Shown: piece by piece, positions 14,925-23,296 of the stretch
Layout of the letters: the number at the start of each line of letters is the position of its first letter
Position numbering within the stretch: position 1 is the first letter of the stretch
NCBI RefSeq assembly: GCF_026410085.1
Contig: NZ_CP112866.1
Location: 806,001-870,000 of the forward strand
Reading direction: 5' to 3'
DNA: 64,000 nucleotides
Source: Pseudomonas quebecensis
GTDB lineage: Bacteria; Pseudomonadota; Gammaproteobacteria; Pseudomonadales; Pseudomonadaceae
Program-made: the position numbers and the translations under genes
Notes under the pieces: model-generated
Databases searched by the model: none
What the model saw: only the letters and a program-made list of their open reading frames with translations
Told to the model about the DNA's origin: nothing

Positions 14925-16946
14925 GGCCGGTGTGCCGAAGTCGTAGTCATCCGTGCGCGTGGTGAGCACGTGTTCGGCCATGGATGTCAGGCACTGGCGC
15001 TGGCTGTCGGCCGGGCTGAAGGTGATTTCGGCGTATTCCTGTGCATGGGGCTTGAAGCTCAGGCCGGTGAGCACTTGCTTCATGGCTTTTTGAAAGCGCA
15101 AGGGCACTCGGCTGATCAGGTAGTCGGTCAGCGTACCGGGCGCGGCCTTCACGCCATTGTCCATGGCCCACCCCAGGATGTGCTGCTGGCAGGCCCTGTC
15201 GGAATCAAACACCTGGAACTGTTGCTCGCGAGGCGCGCCTGGCGTGCACAACAGCACGCGGGTGACGTGGCCCTGCGGATTTTTCTGGCGCAGTGCCCAC
15301 ATGTCTTGAAGCTGGGCGCCGTGGAGTGAGAGCGTGTTGGCGCTGAGCACCGTGGTGCTCTCCGGGGTGTCGGGACCTTGGCGCAGGCGCTGGATCAGTT
15401 GGAAATCATCTTCACCGAGGTGGCCTTGCAGCACGGCGATGTAGGCAAGGGCGTTGATCCGCTGTTCGAGCAGACGTTCGATAGCGTGCCGCACTTCTTC
15501 CCGGTGATGCAGCTCGTGCTGTACAGGGGCGAAGGCGACACGCGGGTGCAGGGTTTTCAACTGGTCGACGAGCCATGTCGGGGTCAGGTCAGCGTAGCGC
15601 TCGGGCAATGGCGCGTCATTGCAGGTGAGCGTGGTCTGGCTGAGGAAGTCCGAGCCGAACTGTTCGTCGCCGTTATGCAGGCCGCGCAATGCCAGCTCAG
15701 TCAACGTATGGGTCTGCTCGTAATGCCCCACGCCTGTAACGAAACGGCGCGTGCTGACTTGCAGGTGTTCCGGCTCCAGGTCGTGGATAGCCAAATCATC
15801 GCTCAAACGCTCAAGCCACTCATGGCGTGCCAGGGTGTGCGGGGTGGCGGCGGGGCCGAGCAGGCTCAACAGGGTGTGGCGCGCCTGGTCGTACTCGGCC
15901 AGGTGCTGCGCCAACGTCGCACGACGTGCCTCGCTGGCGCTGCGGTACCAGGCCGGGGCGCTGTAGCGCAGGCAGCGTTCGAGCAAGGCCTGGGCGCGCA
16001 GCTCCAGGCGCGCATCGAGGTCGGGCAGGGCGGCGGCGATGGCGCGGTCCAAGTCGTCGATCAGTTGCGCAGCGTCCTGCGTGGGGTTGTCGGCCAGGCT
16101 CAGGGCTCGCTCGACATCCGCGCTGCGCTTGTCGACCAGCGCCTGGAACGTGTGTTCGAACAGCGGTTTATCGACGATGGGCGACAGCATCAACGGCCAG
16201 ATGCCGGCGGCCGTCAGCGCCTGGTAACGGGCCGGCAGCAGGTTCATGAACTCCTCGCGGCCGCTGCGGTGGTCGAGACTCTTGAGTAAATGCTTATTCA
16301 GGTCGGCCAGCGAGTCGAATGACTCGATCCCGCGCAGCGGTGTGAACAGCATCACCTGGCCCACGCCTTGCGTCGTGGTCAGCGCAGTCACTACGGGGCT
16401 GTTGAGCTGCGTGACGACGAACGCGCCGGCCAGCTCCACCGTTGCCTGCTGGTAGGTGAACTGCAACGCGTACAGCCCGGGGCGCAGGGTCGGGCCCAGC
16501 GGCACTTTGCCGAGGATTTCACCTTCCTGCGGGTGCAGCAGACGATCCTGCACGCCGAGCCTGGCTTCATTACCCAGTGCAGTAAAACCCGCCTCAAAGA
16601 CCATGAAAGACTTGCGTGGCTTGCCATCGACCTGCTCCCGCAGGTCCATTTCCAGCAGTTGCTTATTCAACGTGGCCTTGAGCTCGGCAAGCAGGGTTTG
16701 CCCGCCGGCGCTTTGCAGGTCGAGGTTGTGCAAGGCTTGGTAGTGGCTGCGACCCTTGGCGATGAACTCCTGGTGATAGGGCTTGAGGATACTGTTCAGG
16801 CGCTCCAGGTAACGCAGCTCCTGCGACGGCTCGGTCTGCGGCAGCAACGGTGCCTGACCCTTGAGCAAATGATGGCCGATCTGGTTGAGGTAGCCTTTGA
16901 TGTCGTCAAAGGACGGGCTGGTCGTGCTCACGGGTACGCGCTCCAT
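14922..16946 (-). CDS. DUF6543-type (dermonecrotic-toxin-like) protein, N-terminal part, truncated by TGA
   Basis: 674 residues from the ATG at 16946. A GTG at 16931 (residue 6) has a better-spaced GGAG and may be the true start. It has no signal peptide and no clear membrane segment. The C-terminal half carries the module that starts APAWYRSASEARR. The same module starts again at the stop codon: TPA, TGA, then YRSTTEAIRR, so the TGA stands where the first module has Trp (TGG). The full gene would be 1920 codons (11184-16946). I read this as a recent nonsense mutation in a large polymorphic-toxin-like gene, with two products possible. No adjacent immunity or secretion gene is visible. Confidence 0.7.
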   Translation of the reverse strand: MERVPVSTTSPSFDDIKGYLNQIGHHLLKGQAPLLPQTEPSQELRYLERLNSILKPYHQEFIAKGRSHYQALHNLDLQSAGGQTLLAELKATLNKQLLEMDLREQVDGKPRKSFMVFEAGFTALGNEARLGVQDRLLHPQEGEILGKVPLGPTLRPGLYALQFTYQQATVELAGAFVVTQLNSPVVTALTTTQGVGQVMLFTPLRGIESFDSLADLNKHLLKSLDHRSGREEFMNLLPARYQALTAAGIWPLMLSPIVDKPLFEHTFQALVDKRSADVERALSLADNPTQDAAQLIDDLDRAIAAALPDLDARLELRAQALLERCLRYSAPAWYRSASEARRATLAQHLAEYDQARHTLLSLLGPAATPHTLARHEWLERLSDDLAIHDLEPEHLQVSTRRFVTGVGHYEQTHTLTELALRGLHNGDEQFGSDFLSQTTLTCNDAPLPERYADLTPTWLVDQLKTLHPRVAFAPVQHELHHREEVRHAIERLLEQRINALAYIAVLQGHLGEDDFQLIQRLRQGPDTPESTTVLSANTLSLHGAQLQDMWALRQKNPQGHVTRVLLCTPGAPREQQFQVFDSDRACQQHILGWAMDNGVKAAPGTLTDYLISRVPLRFQKAMKQVLTGLSFKPHAQEYAEITFSPADSQRQCLTSMAEHVLTTRTDDYDFGTPA

Positions 16947-17117
16947 GCGAGGGGTAGAGCCCTCAGCATGGAGAACCGTGGTGGGCGGCAGGCCGTAAAT
17001 AAGTAGCGGGATCAGGCGCAGGGGCGCATGGGAACTGTCAGGTCGGCGGGCTTGCCGGTGACGGCCATGGGGTATCTACACAGCTTCGGTGAACATAAGC
17101 TGAGAAATGAGGTTCTT

Positions 17118-17250
17118 GTGGTAAGCAGGCTTGCCCTGCGCTGGGCTGCGAAGCGGCCCCACTCCAGACAATGTGGTTTTATCTGGTACACCGAGGCGCT
17201 TGATTTGGGGGCTGCTTCGCAGCCCAGCGCAGGGCAAGCCTGCTCACCAC
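17118..17250. repeat. Large intergenic palindrome (REPIN-like)
   Basis: Arms of 43 bases (17118-17160 and 17208-17250) are reverse complements at 41 positions, around a 47-base loop. The arm core is GCAGGCTTGCCCTGCGCTGG. It lies in the 666-bp gap between the toxin gene and the DUF6124 gene. The rest of that gap holds a short hairpin at 17378-17397 and the RNA leader below. Confidence 0.85.
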
Positions 17251-17445
17251 AGAGTTATGTGTCAGCCTTCAAAATTTGCGGATACCTATGCTGTGACTGC
17301 GTTGGAATAGTCGCTTCGGATATTTCCGACAAGTCTTTCAGGTTGTCCCTCGGAACTCGCATAACTAACCTCCCCCAGTCGCTGCCAATTCAGCGACCGG
17401 GACTGCAAGCCCGCCGAAACCTCACCAGTCAGTCATAAGCGCCTT

Positions 17446-17451
17446 TATAAT
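17446..17451 (+). promoter_or_regulatory. Candidate -10 box for the DUF6124 leader
   Basis: A perfect TATAAT, which would start transcription a few bases before the structured leader at 17471-17579. No convincing -35 is seen at the expected spacing (bases near 17423-17428), so an activator may be needed. Confidence 0.45.
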
Positions 17452-17470
17452 CGCGGCGCTTTTTCATGGT

Positions 17471-17579
17471 CGCCATTTATGGCGGCTGTGTGCGGGAGAC
17501 CTTCGGGTCTACCGAGGTTTTCTGGTGACTCGGTCTTGCAGGCCCGCACACGGCTGCCACCCATCATCTGCAAGTGATG
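17471..17579 (+). ncRNA. Structured RNA leader with three-way junction upstream of the DUF6124 gene
   Basis: P1 pairs 17480-17496 with 17543-17559 (17 bp, two G-U wobbles; core GTGTGCGGG/CCCGCACAC). Inside it P2 is AGACC-TTCG-GGTCT (17497-17510, a UUCG tetraloop) and P3 is ACCGAG/CTCGGT (17511-17516 with 17529-17534). A further hairpin CATCA/TGATG follows at 17562-17579. An upstream hairpin CGCCA-TTTA-TGGCG (17471-17484) overlaps the 5' arm of P1 and could compete with it, as in a switch. It ends 33 bases before the DUF6124 start. I believe similar elements precede other Pseudomonas DUF6124/DUF3077 genes, but cannot name a curated RNA family. Confidence 0.65.
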
Positions 17580-17612
17580 CTGGTAGCTCTTACTTCACAC
17601 CAGAGGTTTACC

Positions 17613-17891
17613 ATGATCAAAGACAGTCCAAATCCCCCAACTGACTCTCTACCCACCGACCAGCTTTTCAGCGTACGGCTCAGTCTCGATAGCGAAACTT
17701 TACTCGCCAATGCCGCCCAGGATATTGCTTCGGTACAGGCGCTGACGGGGCACTTGGCTTTTGAAGTCGACGGCACGCAGCGAAATGTCGTGCTGTGCAT
17801 TCACCGGATGTTGGAAGGAATCCAGTTAATGGTGGACCGCATGCTGGATTTGAATGAGGTGCCCGAACTCAAATCATCAGGCGCCCGTTAA
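17613..17891 (+). CDS. DUF6124 family protein
   Basis: 92 residues. The ATG at 17613 has AGAGG six bases upstream. The start MIKDSPNPP and the later LFSVRLSLDSETLLANAAQDIASV match the Pseudomonas-restricted DUF6124 family; the middle section of the usual family (after the proline-rich start) is shorter here. No signal peptide or membrane segment. The protein is acidic and probably helical. The function is unknown. The gene stands alone and is preceded by a strongly folded leader, which suggests regulation at the RNA level. Confidence 0.8.
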   Translation: MIKDSPNPPTDSLPTDQLFSVRLSLDSETLLANAAQDIASVQALTGHLAFEVDGTQRNVVLCIHRMLEGIQLMVDRMLDLNEVPELKSSGAR

Positions 17892-17896
17892 GCCCA

Positions 17897-17970
17897 TTCG
17901 CGAGCAAGCCCGCTCCCACATTTTGAGCTGTTAATACAGTCGAAATGTAGGAGTGGGCTTGCTCGCGAAG
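17897..17970. repeat. REP pair (inverted)
   Basis: TTCGCGAGCAAGCCCGCTCC and its inverted partner GGAGTGGGCTTGCTCGCGAA around a short spacer. This is a standard Pseudomonas REP doublet between the convergent ends of the DUF6124 gene and nagE, and may act as a transcript-end stabiliser. Confidence 0.85.
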
Positions 17971-17992
17971 AGGCCTTTTCAACGATGAAGCT

Positions 17993-19699
17993 TTAAGCCC
18001 CCGTCCTGATCTGCTGAGCACCGACCAACCGCTCCAACGCCTCGCCCAATCCCGGTGCCTTGTCACCCATCAACAGGTGCCAAACCCCGTTTTCCAGTCG
18101 GCTGACACCCTGGCAACCCAGGGCAGTGAGATCAGCTTCGGACAACACCGAATCATCCCTCAGCGCCACCCGCAATCGCGTCATCGCCACGGCTTCCAAC
18201 TGCTGCACATTCTCTCGGCCACCCAGGGCGCTCAGCCATTTTTCGGCTTCCTGCACATCCACCGTCAGCGGTTTATCCACAGGCGCTGCCGCTGCCGGCG
18301 TGCTGCCGCCAAAGGACGGCATAGCGAGGCGTATTTCATCGGCGATGCTGTCGGCCATCGGCCCGACCACGACCTGCAAACTCCCACCATTGCCCGGCCG
18401 CACCACGGCCATGGCGCCCAGCGCTTTGAGGTCGGCGTCCACCGCCTTGTTACGGTCGACCATGTCCAGACGCAGGCGCGTGGTGCAGGCGCCGACGCTC
18501 AGCAGGTTGTCCGCGCCGCCCAATGCGCGGATGTACGCCGTGGCGCGTTGGTTGTCGCTCATTGTTTCAGCCTGCGCCACCTGGATATCTTCACGGCCCG
18601 GCGTCTTCAGGTTGAAGCGGCGGATGCAATAGCTGAACACCGAGTAGTAGATCGCCGCATAGGCCAGCCCCACCGGCACCACCAGCCAGCCGTTGGTGGA
18701 CTTGCCCCAGCCCAGCACCATGTCGATAAAGCCACCGGAGAAGGTAAAGCCCAGGTGGATGTTCAGCATGTTGGTGATCGCCATCGACAGGCCGGTCAGC
18801 ACGGCATGGATCAGGTACAAAAACGGCGCCAGAAACATAAAGGCGAATTCGATCGGCTCGGTCACGCCGGTCAAAAATGAGGTCAGCGCCATCGACAGGA
18901 AAATCCCGCCCATCACCTTGCGCCGCTCCGGCAAGGCGTTGCGGTACATCGCCAGGCACGCGGCGGGCAGGCCGAACAGCATCACCGGGAACATGCCGGT
19001 CATGAACTGGCCGCCCTTGGGGTCGCCGGCAAAATAGCGGGTCAGGTCGCCCGTCACCACCGCGCCGGTGGCCGGGTCGGTAAAGCTGCCGAACACGAAC
19101 CAGGCCATATTGTTGAGGATGTGGTGCAGGCCGGTGACGATCAGCAGGCGGTTGAACACACCGAACACAAATGCGCCGAGGCTGCCGCTTTCCATCAGCA
19201 GCACCCCGAAGCTGTTGATGCCGTGCTGGATCGGCGGCCAGATCAGGCCGAACACCACGCCCAGGCCCACGGCCGAAAACCCGGTGACTATAGGTACAAA
19301 CCGTCGCCCGCCGAAGAACGCCAGGTATTCCGGCAACTTGATGTCCTTGAAGCGGTTGTACAACGCGCCGGCCATCAAGCCGCTGGCGATACCCGCAAGC
19401 ATGCCCATATTGATGGTGCTGTCCATCACCTTGAGGGTGGAGATCATCACCAGATAACCGATGGCCCCGGCCAATCCGGCGGTGCCGTTGTTGTCGCGGG
19501 CAAAGCCCACGGCGATGCCGATGGCGAAGATCAGCGCCAGGTTGGCGAAGATCGCCTGGCCGGCGTCGTGCATCACCGCGATGTTCAGCAGGTCGGTGTC
19601 GCCCAGGCGCAGCAAGAGGCCGGCGATCGGCAGGATTGCGATCGGCAGCATCAGTGCCCGGCCCAGGCGTTGCAGGCCTTCAATGAAGTATTGATACAT
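17993..19699 (-). CDS. nagE: N-acetylglucosamine PTS permease, EIIC-EIIB plus a second Cys-less EIIB domain
   Basis: 568 residues. Residues 1-360 are a glucose/GlcNAc-family EIIC (MLPIAILPIAGLLLRLG, LHHILNN, GVTEPIEF at 278-285). Residues about 385-460 are EIIB with phospho-Cys405 in GACTTRLRLD. Residues about 485-558 are a second EIIB-like copy in which the equivalent residue is Ala505 (AVAMTRLRVAL). E. coli NagE instead ends with EIIA; here EIIA is in nagF. The protein transports GlcNAc and phosphorylates it. A strong Shine-Dalgarno GGAG lies eight bases before the ATG, behind an AAnAAnAA motif. It is the last gene of the nag operon, 27 bp after nagF. Confidence 0.94.
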   Translation of the reverse strand: MYQYFIEGLQRLGRALMLPIAILPIAGLLLRLGDTDLLNIAVMHDAGQAIFANLALIFAIGIAVGFARDNNGTAGLAGAIGYLVMISTLKVMDSTINMGMLAGIASGLMAGALYNRFKDIKLPEYLAFFGGRRFVPIVTGFSAVGLGVVFGLIWPPIQHGINSFGVLLMESGSLGAFVFGVFNRLLIVTGLHHILNNMAWFVFGSFTDPATGAVVTGDLTRYFAGDPKGGQFMTGMFPVMLFGLPAACLAMYRNALPERRKVMGGIFLSMALTSFLTGVTEPIEFAFMFLAPFLYLIHAVLTGLSMAITNMLNIHLGFTFSGGFIDMVLGWGKSTNGWLVVPVGLAYAAIYYSVFSYCIRRFNLKTPGREDIQVAQAETMSDNQRATAYIRALGGADNLLSVGACTTRLRLDMVDRNKAVDADLKALGAMAVVRPGNGGSLQVVVGPMADSIADEIRLAMPSFGGSTPAAAAPVDKPLTVDVQEAEKWLSALGGRENVQQLEAVAMTRLRVALRDDSVLSEADLTALGCQGVSRLENGVWHLLMGDKAPGLGEALERLVGAQQIRTGA

Positions 19700-19717
19700 G
19701 GCGTGTCTCCTTTTTTC

Positions 19718-19725
19718 TTGTTGTT
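19718..19725 (-). promoter_or_regulatory. Hfq/Crc-type CA motif before nagE
   Basis: On the minus strand AACAACAA fits AAnAAnAA and lies a few bases before the nagE Shine-Dalgarno (AAAAAAGGAG). This is the canonical position for Crc/Hfq-mediated translational repression. Confidence 0.55.
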
Positions 19726-19726
19726 G

Positions 19727-22237
19727 TCAGCTCAGCGGCCAGTGGTGTTGACAGGCGTGGCGAACGGCCCTGGCGCTGCTCAGGTCGAGCAGCCCTTGGC
19801 TCAATTGCCGGCATTGCGCCGCGTCCAGGTGGCGGACGCGGTCCTTGATTTCGCCGATCTGCAGCGGGCTCACCGACAGCTCGCGTACGCCCAGGCCAAC
19901 CAGTACCGGCGTGGCCAGCGGATCGGAGGCGAGGGCACCGCACACACCGACCCAACGCCCATGCTGGGCGGCGCCGGCGCAGGTCTGGGCGATCAGCCGC
20001 AGCAGTGCCGGGTGCAAGGCATCGACCCGCGCGGCGAGGCCGGCGTGGTCGCGGTCCATGGCCAGGGTGTACTGGGACAGGTCATTGGTGCCGATCGAGA
20101 GGAAATCCGCATGCTCGGCCAGTTGCTCGGCCATCAGCGCGGCGGCGGGCACTTCGATCATCACCCCGAGTTCAGGGCGCTGGGTCAGTTCCAGCTCCGC
20201 GCACAGCTCATCCAGGCGCTGGCGGACCTGCAGCAGCTCGTCCACCTCACTGACCATCGGCAACAGGATCCGACAACGCGCCAACGGGCGTACTTGCAGC
20301 AGCGCACGCAGTTGCTGGTCGAGCAGTTCCGGCCGTACCTGGGCCATGCGAATGCCGCGCAGGCCCAGCACCGGGTTGGCCTCGACGGGCAGCGGCAGGT
20401 AGTCGAGCTGCTTGTCGCCACCCACGTCGATGGTGCGGATGATCACCGACTTGTCGCCCATGGCATCCAGTACCGCTTGATAGGCTTGGCGCTGCTCCTG
20501 TTCATCCGGCGCGGTGCGGCGGTCGACGAACAGGAACTCGGTGCGCAGCAGGCCGACGCCATCGGCACCGTTTTCAAACGCCACCTGGGTTTCGGCACTG
20601 GAGGCCACATTGGCGGCCACCTCAATGCTCACATCGTCGAGGGTGCGCGCGGGCTGTCGAGCCTGGGCCTGTTGCTGTTGACGCCGCAGTTGCTGCGCGT
20701 CGCGAATCTGGTGCACTTGGGCGTGGCGCGCCTCGCTGGGCGCCAGCTCCAGGCGGCCGTTGGCGGCGTCGAGCACCACGCGCTGGCCCTGGGGCACGTC
20801 GAGCACGTCGGCGCCCAGCGCGACCACACAGGGAAGGCCTTTAGCGCGCGCCAGGATCGCGACATGGGACGTGGCCCCGCCTGCTGCCATGCAGATGCCG
20901 ACCGCTTGCTGCGCGCTCAGCTGCAGCAGGTCCGAAGGCGTCAACTCGTGCGCGCTGACAATCGAACCGGCCGGCAATTCGACGTGCCAGGCCTCGCCCA
21001 GCAATGCGCGCAGCACGCGTTGCTGCAGGTCGCGCAGGTCGTTGGCACGTTCGGCAAACAAGGGTTTACCCAATGCGAGCAACACCGTGCATTGGGCCTG
21101 GATGGCATCGCGCCAGGCATGGGTGGCGGCGCTGCCGTGTTCGATGGCGGCGGTGGCGGCTTCGACCAGGGCAGGGTCTTCCAGCAGGGCGAGGTGGGCG
21201 GCGAAGATCTCTTCTTCCTCGACATGCTGGCGCTGGCGAGCGTGGGCCAGGGTGGTGCGGATTTCACTGCGCACTTGCTCCAGGGCGGTGTCCAGGCATT
21301 GCCGTTGGTCGTCGACCGCGTGTGTGCCGATATCCGCCGGCAGTTCGATGCCGGCGAGGCGGAACAACGGTCCGCACACCAGGCCGGGCGCCGCGCACAC
21401 GCCCTGCAGCACGTTGGCTTCGTTGCTGGCCCGGCGTGGTGTCGCCGCTACAGGTGCGACGTGTTGTGCTGTGACCGGAACTGACAAGGCGGCAATCAAT
21501 GCCTGCAACGCCGCTTCGCCGTCCGTACCACGGCAGCTGACCCGCACTTCATCACCCTCGCCGATCCCCAATGCCATCAAGCCGACCAGGCTGTCGCACG
21601 GCGCCGATTTATCGCCGTAATGCAAGCGTGCCTGGCTGCTGAAACCCAGTGCGGTTTTGCGGATCAGCGCCGCAGGGCGCGCATGCAGACCGCCCCGATG
21701 GGTGATACGCACGCTGGCGCTGGCTTCAGCGCTCACGTTATCCACAGCGGTTTCATCACCGACGGTCGAGCGAGCGAGTACCCGCATCAGCGGCTCGCCG
21801 ACCTTGACCGTTTTACGCGCCAGAGGCTGCAGCTCGAACTGTTCGCCATTGGTCAGGATGATCAGGCTGACCAAACTTTTGCACCGGCGCGCAAGGCGAT
21901 CCAGATCAAACTGCACCAGCGCCTGGCCGTTTGTCACTCGCGCGCCGTCCTTGACCAGCAACGCAAAGCCTTCGCCGTTCAGTTCCACGGTATCGATGCC
22001 CACATGCATGAGCAGTTCGGCACCGTTGTCGGCGCGGATCGTCAGCGCGTGGCCGGTGCGCGCGACATGAATGATCACCCCGTCACAGGGGGCATGCAGG
22101 CAGTCGTTCAACGGGTCGATGGCAATGCCGTCGCCCATGGCGTGGCTCGCGAACACCTCGTCGGGGACCTGGCCCAGGGTCAGCACGGGGCCGCTCAGGG
22201 GCGCGCTGAGTGTGAGTTCTTTATTGTTGTTGGACAT
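19727..22237 (-). CDS. nagF: PTS EIIA-HPr-EI fusion protein of the GlcNAc system
   Basis: 836 residues if begun at the ATG at 22237 (MSNNNKELTLSAPL). An in-frame ATG at 22252 adds five residues; neither has a strong Shine-Dalgarno. Modules in order are EIIA (phospho-His in LLMHVGIDTVEL), HPr (GGLHARPAALI) and enzyme I (GGATSHVAILARAKGLP, TIDVGGDKQLDYLP, IGTNDLSQYTLAMDRDH). It accepts phosphate from PEP and feeds NagE, which lacks its own EIIA. The layout is the same as the trehalose fusion at 1618-4143, with which it shares long blocks. It lies between the SIS-type nagB (37 bp upstream) and nagE in one operon. Confidence 0.94.
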   Translation of the reverse strand: MSNNNKELTLSAPLSGPVLTLGQVPDEVFASHAMGDGIAIDPLNDCLHAPCDGVIIHVARTGHALTIRADNGAELLMHVGIDTVELNGEGFALLVKDGARVTNGQALVQFDLDRLARRCKSLVSLIILTNGEQFELQPLARKTVKVGEPLMRVLARSTVGDETAVDNVSAEASASVRITHRGGLHARPAALIRKTALGFSSQARLHYGDKSAPCDSLVGLMALGIGEGDEVRVSCRGTDGEAALQALIAALSVPVTAQHVAPVAATPRRASNEANVLQGVCAAPGLVCGPLFRLAGIELPADIGTHAVDDQRQCLDTALEQVRSEIRTTLAHARQRQHVEEEEIFAAHLALLEDPALVEAATAAIEHGSAATHAWRDAIQAQCTVLLALGKPLFAERANDLRDLQQRVLRALLGEAWHVELPAGSIVSAHELTPSDLLQLSAQQAVGICMAAGGATSHVAILARAKGLPCVVALGADVLDVPQGQRVVLDAANGRLELAPSEARHAQVHQIRDAQQLRRQQQQAQARQPARTLDDVSIEVAANVASSAETQVAFENGADGVGLLRTEFLFVDRRTAPDEQEQRQAYQAVLDAMGDKSVIIRTIDVGGDKQLDYLPLPVEANPVLGLRGIRMAQVRPELLDQQLRALLQVRPLARCRILLPMVSEVDELLQVRQRLDELCAELELTQRPELGVMIEVPAAALMAEQLAEHADFLSIGTNDLSQYTLAMDRDHAGLAARVDALHPALLRLIAQTCAGAAQHGRWVGVCGALASDPLATPVLVGLGVRELSVSPLQIGEIKDRVRHLDAAQCRQLSQGLLDLSSARAVRHACQHHWPLS
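22224..22231 (-). promoter_or_regulatory. Hfq/Crc-type CA motif at the start of nagF
   Basis: AACAACAA on the minus strand begins six bases into the coding sequence (codons for Asn-Asn-Asn). Crc/Hfq sites overlapping the first codons are known in Pseudomonas. This one could be incidental to the Asn codons. Confidence 0.4.
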
Positions 22238-22273
22238 GGGCACGGTACTCATCAGGAAAACACGGCAATCGAC

Positions 22274-23296
22274 TCAGTGAGTGCGAGTGACTTTGCTCAG
22301 GTGGCGCGGCTGGTCCGGGTCCATGCCGCGCGCCACGGCCAGGCCGGCGGCCATCACGTAGAAGCTCTGGATCGCCAGGATCGGGTCCAGGCTCGGGTGT
22401 TCGGCGCGGCTCAGGGTCAGGTCGCGTTCGGCGATATCGTCCGGCGCGGCCAGCAATACACGGGCGCCGCGTTGGCGCATGTCGGCGGCCAGCGTCAGCA
22501 GGCCGGCCTGTTCGGCGCCGCGCGGGGCGAACACCAGCAATGGGTAATTTTCGTCGATCAACGCCATCGGCCCGTGGCGCACTTCGGCGCTGCTGAAGGC
22601 TTCGGCCTGGATTGCCGAGGTTTCCTTGAGCTTGAGCGCGGCTTCCTGGGCGACGGCAAAACCGGCGCCACGGCCGATCACCATCAAGCGCTGACTGTCG
22701 CGCAGGGCCTCGACGGCTTGGTGCCAATCCTGTCCGGCGGCGTCGCGCAGGCCCTCAGGCAGCGCCTGGCAGGCTTGCAACAAGTCTGCTTCCTGGTTCC
22801 AGTGCCCCACCAATAGGGCGCTGGCACTGAGGGTGGCGATAAAGCTTTTGGTGGCGGCCACGCTCAGCTCCGGCCCGGCGCACAGCGGTACGTGGCATTC
22901 GCACGCGGCTTGCAGCGGTGACGCTTCAGCGTTGACCAACGAGATGCTCAACGCACCGCGCTTGCGCAGCAGGCGCAGGCTGTCCACCAGGTCCGGACTT
23001 TGGCCGGACTGCGAGAACCCGAACGCTACCTGGCCGCTGACCTTCAACGGCGCTTGCAGCAACGTGACCACCGACATCGGTAACGACGCCACCGGAATCC
23101 CCACATGCTGCATGGCCAGGTAGGCGAAGTAGCTGGCGGCGTGGTCCGAACTGCCACGGGCGATGGTCATCGCCACCTGCGGCGGCTGGCGGCGCAAGCG
23201 GCCGGCGATTTCTTCCAGCGGCGGGCCCAGGCGTTGCAGTTGCGCGGCGACCGCGTCAGCGGAGGCGAGGGCCTCTTCAAGCATTTTTGAAGTCAA
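22274..23296 (-). CDS. SIS-domain glucosamine-6-phosphate deaminase (NagB-II/AgaS type)
   Basis: 340 residues with two SIS sugar-isomerase domains (TIARGSSDHAASYFAYL and SGQSPDLV in the first, MVIGRGAGFAVAQEAALKLKE and EVRHGPMALI in the second). It resembles the isomerase half of GlmS without the glutaminase. In Alteromonas, Shewanella and Pseudomonas this family (NagB-II) replaces the classical NagB: GlcN-6-P to fructose-6-P and ammonia. The TTG at 23296 is taken as the start since AAGGAG stands six bases before it; the ATG four codons on is too far from it. The TTG lies inside the end of nagA (20-bp overlap), so translation is probably coupled. Confidence 0.9.
   Translation of the reverse strand: MTSKMLEEALASADAVAAQLQRLGPPLEEIAGRLRRQPPQVAMTIARGSSDHAASYFAYLAMQHVGIPVASLPMSVVTLLQAPLKVSGQVAFGFSQSGQSPDLVDSLRLLRKRGALSISLVNAEASPLQAACECHVPLCAGPELSVAATKSFIATLSASALLVGHWNQEADLLQACQALPEGLRDAAGQDWHQAVEALRDSQRLMVIGRGAGFAVAQEAALKLKETSAIQAEAFSSAEVRHGPMALIDENYPLLVFAPRGAEQAGLLTLAADMRQRGARVLLAAPDDIAERDLTLSRAEHPSLDPILAIQSFYVMAAGLAVARGMDPDQPRHLSKVTRTH

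Noticed and set aside
17028..17438. 136-codon frame in the gap before DUF6124
   Set aside because: It runs through the large palindrome and has no ribosome binding site or family motif.
19121..21484. 787-codon plus-strand frame opposite nagE/nagF
   Set aside because: Antisense shadow; spans two real genes and has no recognisable domain.
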